DNA of 64,000 nucleotides, from assembly GCF_021869535.1 (NCBI RefSeq), contig NW_026262659.1:6572001-6636000 (forward strand). Direction: 5' to 3'. Of the stretch, positions 24,201 through 36,200 are shown piece after piece. Under the pieces are notes generated by a model. The model was not told where the DNA came from, did no database searches, and saw only the letters and a program-made list of their open reading frames with translations. This stretch comes from Mytilus californianus (taxonomy: Eukaryota > Mollusca > Bivalvia > Mytilida > Mytilidae). Each line of letters begins with the position of its first letter. The first letter of the stretch is position 1. The position numbers were made by a program, and so were the translations under genes.

Positions 24201-27200
24201 GGATCTGTGCATTGTGTTCGATCTGTCCAACCTTCGTATGTATATTTGTTATAGTTTATAATTAAAAGCATTGTACCAAAATAGCAAACTGAAAATAACG
24301 ATTGACCAATTTGTGATGTTTTATTCAGTGGTTTTGTTGCTGCCCCATTTAACTTCTTCAAATCTCCTTAAACAATGATAATTTATAATAAGCCAAAGTT
24401 AATGTACACGACTGCTAGAAATTACAGAAAAAATCGTAAAAAGACGAATAAGTAACAAAAAGGGATGTTTTCAATACTTTTTCTTAAAATGTCCTGTACC
24501 AAGTCAGGAATATGGCAGTTCGTTTCTATATGCATGTTGCATTGGCGTTTGTTTTTGTTGCACTTCAGTGTGTCTGTTGTTCCGTTGTTTTCCTCTTATA
24601 GTTGGTGTGTTTCCCTCGGTTTTAGTTTGTAACCCTGATTTGTTTTCTCTCAATCGATTTATGACTTTTAAACAGCGGTATACTACTGTTGCCTTTATTT
24701 ACATTGATTAGTTTAAAAAAAAAAAGTATAATCAGTTTATCTTTTGAAAACAAGCATAGACATAGACATAACAAACTTAGTAACTAATTCGGCTTAGTAT
24801 ACAGCATCTAAACATAAGATTTGGTGAGCTTTTTATCTAATATTAACAAAAGAAAAAACAAAACCAAAGAATTATGCACATATAAAACATACAACTGAAT
24901 AAAACCAGAATTACAGATTTTTCGCAAGCTAGTTTCAACTCATTAAAAGACAATTGTTCTTATTGATTTGAAAACAAACCAGGGATAGTACTTCCAAATA
25001 CTTAAGATGAAGTTGTTTATCGAGCCCGTAAATTTGAATACGATCCGGATAAACTTATTCTTAAATGTTTCCTATTTGAATTTACAACTGCCATAACATC
25101 TTGGAATATTGTTTTATCGGTATAAATATTACATTTGTTATAAAACAATTAAAACCCAACTAAATACTATAATTGTTTTACACCTATGAACATTTACTCT
25201 CCTACATTTTGTCGATACCTATATTTCACAAGATCACGGTTTTTCTCTAAATGTTAATGACGTCCCTACACTGAAAGCATTGTGTGTTGAATGGATACTG
25301 ATTGATATTTTAGTTTAAGATACATGATTTGTTTTATTATTCGTTCTATGCTTTGAACTAGTTTTCAGTATCTGCGAGTACTCTCAAATCTGTACTTTAT
25401 GTCTTTTGTTTTTTTTTTTAGTTGTTTTTATGTTAAAATCTTTTCAACTGAATTGTATTGCGTATTCTTATATTATGCTATAACACCAATGTTCCAGTTT
25501 GGGGAAGGGTTAGGCTCCCGCAAACATGTTGAACCCAGCCACACATAGCTTCGTATTTCGATATGGGACATGAATGCAATATTTAATTATAAAATGAAAA
25601 TTTTCCCGTGTTTAATTCTTGTATTACTGTTCTTTTGATTTATTCCGTTAGAAAAACCGGTTCAGGAAACCAGTGCTGTTATGATGCTGGAGGAAATCTC
25701 AGGTATTCATCTGATAGCTTTCAAGGGAGTACGCCAGATAGAAGCCATGTTTGGGGTGCTTATCCTTTTGATAGGGTTGACCTTGTTCCTGACATGTCCC
25801 ATTGGGTTAAAGATGTTGTGACGTTCTATCAATGTTGTTTATGGACTGATGACAGAGATTGTGATTATTACATGGATCAGCGGTCAACTAGGGATTGTCA
25901 AGGCTACAATCCACCAACACCAGGTAAAAAAACGTTAAAATCTTACAACAAATATGGATTTAATTTCCTAATTATCATGATTATTTCAAATGGGGAATGC
26001 AAATATATATTAAACACTAGGAGGTATTGGTTGCAATATACTGTCAGAGTCTTGACTTGATAAACGCACTTTGCAATTAAGGGTTTTAGATATAACTCGC
26101 ACAAAAAAACATACCCTTGGCTTATCTTCTATCCTTTTCCGTAAGATTTCTGTTGATGCAGAAGCAGTTAAGTATATGTAAACAATATGTATTGCCTGTC
26201 GGTTTATAATTTTATTTCATTTTGTTTGTCTAAATGTGTGACGCTCTCGACTTTTTTTTCATTGACTAATAATTCACTTATATCCGACGTTATCTAAATT
26301 GTTCCATCTATTTATATTTTTTTATATACAGCAATGGTTTTTGGTCAAGGTCATTTTGAAACATTTGATGGCATGTACCAACGTATGTGTGGTCCTGGAG
26401 ATTTTCTTTTGATGAATACTACATTACCTGATGGAAGTGTTGTGACCGTTCAAGGACGATTTTATGAAAATGTTTTCCCAGAAATTGTTGGTAAGCATTA
26501 TAATAACATAGTTAACACAATTATTATAGATTATATTACAATATTTTAGGCAAATTTGTAGAAACAAGATTCAACTTCAAGTCTATTTTGTTAAAGGGAG
26601 ATAACCATGTTGCACACCCTGTATCACTCCTTTTTAGAGCTTTTGTTTGTTGCCTTGATTTGTCTCTTCCTAATTGATTTGCGACATCTGACCATCGGTA
26701 AACTAATGTCGCCTTAATTTATTTCTTTTGTAAATTTTTCTTTACAGATTTCCACTTTTCCTTCGCCTTTTGGGGAATGGAATAATCTTGATGATTTTAT
26801 CCATACCCTTAATGCACTATCAAAGTTCAAAGTTCTTTGTTGAATAAAACATACAAATAAAAACTGTACATAGGTATACCATGTAGGGCCCGTGGAAATT
26901 GAATGTAGCCTTAACACGGCTACGCGTTCAGCTAATTTATCAATTATGACCTATTTGAATCAAATATAATAAAAAGTGCAATTTGTGTGTGCGGTGCTTC
27001 TCGTGAGGATTCATGTTTATTTCTTCTTTGGTCATAATTATAGCATCGAAATATGAAACGATCTACTATCTAACATGCTTCATTTCGAAATGTGTTAAGG
27101 AGAGTATGAAAAGGGGATAATTATCAATGCGAAGTGATTAAACATTTTTACTTTGCATAGCCCTTTACGTGTTTTGGTCTTAGATATCTTTGGCTTTCAA

Positions 27201-30200
27201 ATATTTTGGGTTAAGCGTTTCTGGTGAAGGTAAATCCAGAAAAGCACTTCGGACGCACGAATTTATCTTGTTTTTTATTTATTTATTTAGGTTTGTTATT
27301 TTGCATTCATTTTCTTATTGTGGTTTTTTTTCACACTGTGTGTACTAAGAACATGTAAATGCCTCTATTTACATATATGTTTCTGTTTATATAGGGGAGG
27401 GAGGAAATACCTCTGTCATACTAACAAATGTAGGAATTCGTGTTGTTCGTGGTAGCACTACAGAGACTGTAGAAATAAGACTAAAATTACCAACAGCAGA
27501 TAGAAGTAAACGTTATCTTGATGTACTTGTCAATCAGCAATATCATTTCTTTGATAATAAACAATCTTTCTGGCAGGACTTTACATGTGAGTACATATGT
27601 ATTGCTATCAGTACTATTAGTAGTATAAAATACCGTGTTGGGATCTCTGGATATCTGTTTTTGTAAAATGTTTACTTCCGTACTCCTAACAACAAAATTA
27701 TTATATTTAAATTTACCTGTGTATGTTGTTTTATTTAACGCCATTTTGTCCCAGGTTAGAGTTGTCTTTATGACACTGTTCCTACATATTTTTTTATTAA
27801 TATTGTATTTATATTGTGTCAAAGATCAAACTTATTCGTTCAGCGTATTTTTACTTGTTTTTGTTTAATTGTCCCTTTGATCGAGTTAAGCAATTTCAAT
27901 TGATATTTTATAGTGTGTTTTTTTATGTTGTAATGTTTCACTACTGTTTCAGGTTAGGGTGAAGGTTGACGCCTGTTAAAACGTTTAAACCCGCTGCATT
28001 TTCATGCACCTGTCCTAAGTCAGGAGCCTGTTGTTCAGTGGTTGTCGTTTGTTGATGTGGTTCATAAGTGTTTCTCGTTTTTATATAGATTAGGCCGTTG
28101 GTTTTCATGTTTGAATTGTTTTACACTAGTCATTTTTGGGCCCTTTATACCTTGCTGTTCGATGTGAGTCAAGGCTCCGTGTTGAAGACCGTACTTTGAC
28201 CGATAATTGTAAATTTTTTATACATTGTGACTTTGATGAGTTGTCTCATTGGCACCCATACCACATCTTATTTATATTGTTGAACATAATCAGACTAAAC
28301 ACTACATGTTTATAGTCTCCATTACAAATCGGACGATTTCAAACAGTAAATTAAAAATCATGATAACGGTTAAGTGTTCACAGCTAGTATTTTAGGTTAA
28401 GATGCATGAAGTCTGCACACAAAATTTGGAAACCAAATTTTGAAACATGTGGAATCTATTAGAAAGTAGTCTAATTGAAAATAATTCCATATCACCTTAT
28501 CTAAATACATATTAAAAATATGTCAGCTGCAAAACAGACTACTTGAGAAATGATATCCTCGTGGACTATGTCAGGACAATTAGTGCATTTATCTTAAAAT
28601 AGTCGGTTTGCGAATCTTACAATGTGTTTTAGCGTGTTTATGTGTGTGTTCATAAATGTCAATTCTACCATTCATCTATTGATCAAGCTATATATATATC
28701 GTAAGTCATCTCATAACACTTATCATTTACGTATAGAATTACTGAACTGATTAAAACATAAAATACTATAGACTGCCTTTCTCATCATAACTTCTATTGC
28801 ATATGCATTCTAAACTTGACAAGCAGATCTAATTATGTCACATTCACTCTGTAAGCTTTTAGTGTGGTGAACACGGATGAGACAGGCATGGAATCAAACT
28901 TCACTGTTATTCTACAGAATGGACTTGCTATTCAAATAGCTGAGTGTGACCGAGTATTATGTGTTTTAGTCGTAGCACCATCTTCCCTTCAGGTATGTCA
29001 AATAGGTTTGTCAAAAAGAAGCGTAACATCTAACAATAGATATAGAAAACACAAACCAATTTAATATTACCATATTAAAAACGTAATCATTAGTAAGTCT
29101 CTGAAACGGACAAAAATTCATTTATTGCAAACATTGTGATTTCGTGCAAACATTTGATAAAAAGACGACAAACCATTTGATAAGTTTTTTGTATATTAAA
29201 CAAGATACCAAAAGACAACTGCATCTATTCCAAGAGATACATACACCAAAATACAACTGCGTCTATTACAAGAGTTACATGAACATATATTTGTCATCAA
29301 TGTATGTGGAACATTACAAAATAAAACACGACGACACAGCTGGAACTAATAGTTAATGTTTTGTCCTAGGATGCCAATGCAAAAGAAAAAAGCTCACCTT
29401 GAACATGTTTTGATCGATAGGAAAACCAATTTTGAAAACTTACAACTGTTTTTCCATTTTGTATATCCTCCAGATCTCTGATATGATTGTAGGGAAAAGT
29501 CCAAGGTCTTCTAGGAAACTTTAATGGAAATGCTACAGATGACCTACTTAATGTAAATTATACAGTTACTGCACAGATTGACAATAACTCATTGGATGAT
29601 TTAACGCTTTATCATCTGTTCAAATATCCATGTAAGTATCAGATAAAAGTCTTGTTTTATCTAATATTTCTCCTTATGTGATTGGGTATACTATGCCTAA
29701 ATGATTCCTTACTTCTATCCTATGTTTCCTTGCTCAATAAATATACATATTCAATACATATAAAGTTAGGAATTGCATAAAAGCAGCTTTATATAAAACT
29801 CTTTACTTAAGATAGTAATATATGTACAATATTCGGCTGATTAAATGATGCTTGTTTTACGAGGCCGCAGCACAAAAAGGCTAATTCGCGGTTACACAAC
29901 ATTCGAGGTAAACTAAACGTTTAACAATTTCTGAAGTTAGTTCTGATTCAGATTTGCTGGTTATGTGTTAATTATGTTGTTATACCACTGTCCCGGGGTT
30001 TAGAAGGTGTGTTAGGTGCCCGCTAACATGTTTAACGCCACTTTCTGTATATGCATGTCCCAAGGTAGGTTCTGTAATTCAGTGGTTGTTGTTTATTGCT
30101 GTATATCATATTTGTTTTTCGTGCAATGTTTTGTTAATACATCAGGCCGTTAGTTTTCTCGTTTGAATTGTTTTACATTTGTTATTTCGGGGCCTTTTAT

Positions 30201-33200
30201 GATAGCTGACTATGTGATATGGGTTTTGCTCATTGTTAAAGGCCGTACGGTGACCTATAATTGTTAGCTTATATGTCATTTGACCTCTGGTGGAGAGTTG
30301 TCTGATTAGTAGTAATATCAATTTTCTTTTTTTTATATGTACATATGTTCATAGTTTTATTGTTACGGATTTGCCCACATAGCCTATCATTCATATTGTT
30401 TTATAGGGGCAACACAAAAGATGGACAGCGTTTTACCAATCTATATCGCTCCAAGTAATGACCCGTCTATTTGTTCAGTAGAGCAACCTCCGAGGACACC
30501 TCTTCAGGAATGTAAGGACAATAAGCCGTGTATGTTTGACTATATAGCTACTGGTAACAGGGAAATAGCAATGCAATCTAAATCAATGTCTATGAGAATT
30601 TATGAACTACGACGTTTCTTAACTCCAGGTAAATATTCGTTCATTTTATAGAAACTATAGGTATGCTGATTGTTTGAATAACCACGTCTGATTTTATTTA
30701 ATTTTAAACAGGCTACATTTGTATGTTTGTGTTTAGTTTTTTATCATATTCAAATGATATCAGTTCACATTTCATTTTTCTATTTTTGTAGTCTATTGAA
30801 AAACCAAATGCGAAATTTTTAAAGTAGGTTATTTCAAAATTAAAATGAACTTCATGTGTCATGATTTGTGTAAATGATACAATGAGGAGTTTAATTATAA
30901 TTATGAAGAAGGAATGGTAATCTTTTCAACTTTAATCTGTCGGAAGTAATGTTCTGTATTTAACTTGTCAGAAAGGCCCAAAACCATATAACTAACTATT
31001 AAATGATTCATTAAATGGGCAAGACAAAAGAGGAATACGAAATTGAATATTTCAAGAATGTGAATAGAATAGAAACATTGTAAAATAAAGCAATTCTACA
31101 CATTTTTCGCAATAACTCGACATAACATTGCAAAAGTAATTTCTGTATGACGTCAATAGTCAATACCAAAATGGTCTATTCCGTTTGCAATTTTCATGAA
31201 CATGTCTGCCCTTCACCTAAAGCGTGCTTTCGCGTTCCATGTACAACGAATATTGATAACATGTATGTCAAATAAAATTAAATATTGTTACATTTAGTAT
31301 CAAGCTACATTTGGACTATTTGTTAATTGTAGTTAGGAACTGTGGGCTACTAAATGTTCCTAAATCTATTAAGAGTAACACGAATTACTCACTCGGACAG
31401 ACAGTTACTATAGAGAGCTGTAGACAGGGACAATTACAGGGTGATACCATGACATACAGATGTTCAGCAACCGGTGACACTACTCAGACATGGTCTCCGT
31501 TGGTCAATGCCAAATGTTCGGGTAATTATTAATTATTGTGCTCAAAACTAAAACTACGGTGGTGACCATAATGGATGCAAAATGAGGGAAGACATATTAC
31601 AGAAAGAGTGTTCAGTCATATGAACATTTATTAATAAGAATAAAATAATTATTATTACACGAAAAAAAAATATTTTGCCCGCAGTTTACGTTTTTCTATT
31701 CCATTAACAGCTTACCACCTAACTAATAGGAAGCTGTGAATCTGAAAAATTTTTGCACGTATGTTAATTTTATTATATGAAGGAGTGAAACATTCTTCGA
31801 TGGAACACATAGCTCGTGCTTAACATTCTTCGATGGAACACATAGCTCGTGCTTAACATTCTTCGATGGAACACATAGCTCGTGCTTAACATTCTTCGAT
31901 GGAACACATAGCTCGTGCTTAACATTCTTCGATGGAACACATAGCTCGTGCTTCGAACCGAAATCTACATTGGTTACTTACTGAAATCCTTTATATTGGG
32001 CATATCGTCTGAATCTGGGTGTACCTGTTATTGTGCATTCGCTTGGATACATTTTAAGCACCTTTATTCTGTCATTTTGGACATGGGTTTTTTCCCGAGG
32101 GTTTAGATAAGTTTTGTTAAGAGGAAAATCTTCTAGTTTATAATTGTTTTCACAAATGTAAACTAAATTGAAAGTAATTTAAAAAACATTAAATACTTTT
32201 TTAATATGTTCTTGCTCCTATTCATAAGTCTTATATATACTCCATATGCAAGTGCTGCTGAAATGTCTAGTCATTTTATTGTGCCTGTCACATGTCGAGT
32301 ATATCTAGTGAGAGGACATTACCTTTAATGGAACGTGATTTAAAGGATAAAGCTAGCTTTTTTCATTCTTAATCATGTCACAATGATTATCATATGATTA
32401 AATAAGTAAAACTTTCATTTAATTTATGACAAGCCAGGTCATGCCTATTTCAATAAGTAGTAAAAGTAACTTTTCAACGTTCATCGCAGTGCCTACCCGG
32501 ACCATATGAGTATATATCAAATATGATCCAAATATTGATATGATCCGGAACATCTATATTTTGAAATAAACAACTTGTTTTTTAAGTTATTAAAAGTAGT
32601 ACTTATTCACAATCTGTTATTTGTCAACAAGTAAGAAATATAGATAAAACTAGAGCAATAATGGATATTCAAGTGTTGTATTAAAACGAAGATGAGTCAG
32701 CAGGCACTGTATTTGGTCGAAAAGGACCGTATGTATTATACCCTACGCTACAATAGCTCTAATGTCAAGGTGAGATTTGCAACAAATATACAGAATGTTT
32801 GCAGGAAATTGACAGCAACTTGACTTGGATACATGGTAACGTATTATGACATGAAGATCCATATCTATTTTGAGGTAAACAAGTCAAAGGTTTAGGCCGT
32901 AGTTAAAAATAATAGACAGAAATGAGCACAGGAAAGGAGTTTCTGGATTATAAATCTGTAACCTTACTTAAAGTCACATATTTTGAAAGGAAGACCCCTA
33001 TTGTTTTCACGACAAGTTTCAATGGCAGTGACGGTACAGCCACAACACACTCATCAAATATCTTAGAAATTGGAACGACGAAAAGTTATCACCTTGCAGA
33101 ATATATATATGTATTTGATATCCATCCAGAAATAGTTTTAAAAGATTTTGAGGCCGACATTTTGACTCGATGATCCGTCTTCTTTTTAAAAGAGGGACGA

Positions 33201-36200
33201 AAGATACCAGAGGGACAGTCAAACTCATAGATCGAAAACAAACTGACAACGCCATGGCCAAAAAAAAGACAAACAGACAAATTATAGTACAGATGACACA
33301 ACATAGAAAACTAAAGACTAAGCAACACGAACCCCACCAAAAACTGGGGATGATCTCAGGTGCTCCGGAAGGGTGAGGATATCCTACTCCACATGTGGCA
33401 CCCGTCGTGTTGCTTATGTTATTACAAATCCGGTAAATAGTCTAATTCGGTAGGTCACATTCGTGAAAAGGGAAGGGTATTGTAGTGACGGCATAAGGAA
33501 CATATCCGATATCATCTGTGAAACGGTTATTCCATAACGGTCAACCAACTCGTGATGGCGTCCGTAAAATTTACAAAGGGATGATTTTCCATTGGAAATC
33601 CGACAGTCTGTTGAAAAACACGTCCTCCAAACGTAACAAATATTTTGTCATCAAGAAATCAAGCATCTTGATAATGTCAGTTTCAGAGAATTTTTTGTTT
33701 GAATCAGAGTGATTCTTTACAAAGTAGGATTTATCCCTTCCCAAGACAAGATACTTGTATCTACGTTCGCCATTCTTTTTAATGAAACAAAGTAATACCA
33801 ACTCTTTCAATTTGTCTTTTAGTTTGGAATGGGGAATACTTGTGTAGAAAAGTCAAATGTTTTAATCCTATTGCAAGATGAGAGAGTCTTAGATTGTATG
33901 TACTCTAAAAGATCTTTGGAATTTTTTAGTATCCACATCTGATTCATGTCACCTCTAGAATAGGCAGTTTCACAATAACTTTGGAGCCCGGCTTTGATTG
34001 CTGATAAAATAGATGTTAATAATTTAGAAAGAGATTTCGTGGAGCACTTGGAAAACCCAGCAATATACCGTTGTTTGTAAGGACACTTATGTAGTTTAGG
34101 TATCCAATACAGTGATGGAAGATCCAGTTCTTCATCTTTGGTTGAAATTCCTCTTTGGTAAGTGTCGTAGACGATCTTTATTTCTATTACATTATGGACG
34201 ATCTATTAATATGGACGATCTTTATTTCTATTACAGCTACAGTTGAAAAAGCCGACACTGCTCTTATAGTCGGAATTATAATTGCTGTTGTTGGTTTCAT
34301 TGCTATTGTCATAGTTATTGGTGTTCTCATCAGAAGGTTTCGTAGAACTAAAGAGTAAGTAAACCCTTTATTTTGTGATTTTAGAGAATAACTTATAGAC
34401 AAAAGCAAAATTTATGTGCATCAAACCTTGACATAGCAAGACAATATGTCTGCCAATAAAATGTTGCCAAACATTATCTCAAGCTCAGAGTTTTCATATA
34501 AAAGGGGAAAAAACTAGTTCATCCCCACCATTTTGTTTGTGCCTGTCACATGTCAGGTATCTTGTAAATAGTAAAGCTAATTCCTATTAATAATTCATTC
34601 TTTGTGTAATTCAGAGACTTAACAGGTTGAATTCTTTTTAATTTTTTCTCTCAACGTGTATTGACTCGAGACGATTTGTATCTATAGATATTGTAACGAC
34701 ACATGTTTACTGTTGTATTGTACGATTGTTTATTGCCCTCGAAACGACATATAGATATCGGCGAGGTTGAGTTTCTATCCCATTGGCGTATACTTCATTC
34801 TCCTTGTTAATACGCTTATTTTATTTCTATTACTGTTTTATGCTCTTTCAGGTGTTGAATCAGATTTAAAGTCTGATTTAGACCAGATGTGACTGCGCAT
34901 TTAACATTCTGAACACCAAGCAGATGCAAATCTTCATATTTGATATATTTTTGGTACAAGTATCTTTTAAAACAACCCTAATGGTGGAATTAATATAATT
35001 TTCTATAAAATAATTGCAACATGACACTCATATTGACTTTTTAAACCAAGTTTGAATTTCAAAGCCAAATTAGTTGTCTCATTGGCACTCATACCACATC
35101 TACTTATATCTATGGAATACAGTGATTTATTTGCGAACGTTAATTAAATCCATAACTACTAATAATATCTAGTATTCATGGGGTCCTTTGCCATGATGAT
35201 GGTGAATGTATAATGCGAAAATCCATGTATCTTTAAAAAAGACATTCTTCATTTGGCTATAATTTGATTGTTGTTTGTTTGTGTCTCCTTCAGCTTTAGA
35301 TTATATCATGAACATCACCAAAAAAGTATAACAAAAATGCCGCTCAAAGATAAATTCAAGTCCATAAAAACTGACAAAATCAAACGTTATGAACGGAACG
35401 AGTGAAAAACAATTGTCATATTTCTGACTTTGTACATAAAATAGAGAATGGAAACGGGGAATCTGTCAAAGACACAACCCAACCAAAGAACAGAAAACAG
35501 ATCAAAGCCACCAATGGGCCTTCAACGCATTGAAAAAATACCGTACCCGGCAGCGGGCTTCAACTGTCCCCTCAACAATAACGTATTCTAATTCTGCAAA
35601 ATGGAACACACACTTAACTCCGAAACATACAAATGAACAGAAATTAATAAAAAAAAAAAACAACACACAAGACTAACTTGCCCGTTACAAGGCGACAAAT
35701 AGAAAGAATTCGTATTTATGATTTATGAAAATAATAGTTAGCTATAAAGGTTATGTTTCAAATCTACCAAAAAATCCTTTCCGAATTCCGTTTGATTTTC
35801 TAGTTTCCTTAGAGTGTAGATTTCCTATGTGAATCTTTAAACCTATGAAAGCTCTTTTCCCACTAGTACTGCCCTCATAAATAGTGAACGAAAAAAACAT
35901 ATTTGGAAAACCACGCGTTTGAATTAACAGTTCCAAATCTTTAATATTTTCACAGATTTCATCACATCAATCAAATTCTGGATACATGTGACACGTTTTA
36001 TCATAAAAACTGTAATGCCATGATTACAAATAATGTGAAGCCTTTCTTTTATTAATTTAAAAGAATATCTGTTCATCTTAAGCTATGATTCCAGTAAGAG
36101 AAAATATGGATCGCTATCTAACAAATCAACAGAAGGAAATGCGGAGTTCACTAGTGTAAGTTATTTTTGACATTTTTACCTATTGTATCTGTTTGTTTTG

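Noticed and set aside
31789-31953. CRISPR array
   Set aside because: Units are directly adjacent without spacers, and the context is a eukaryotic intron.
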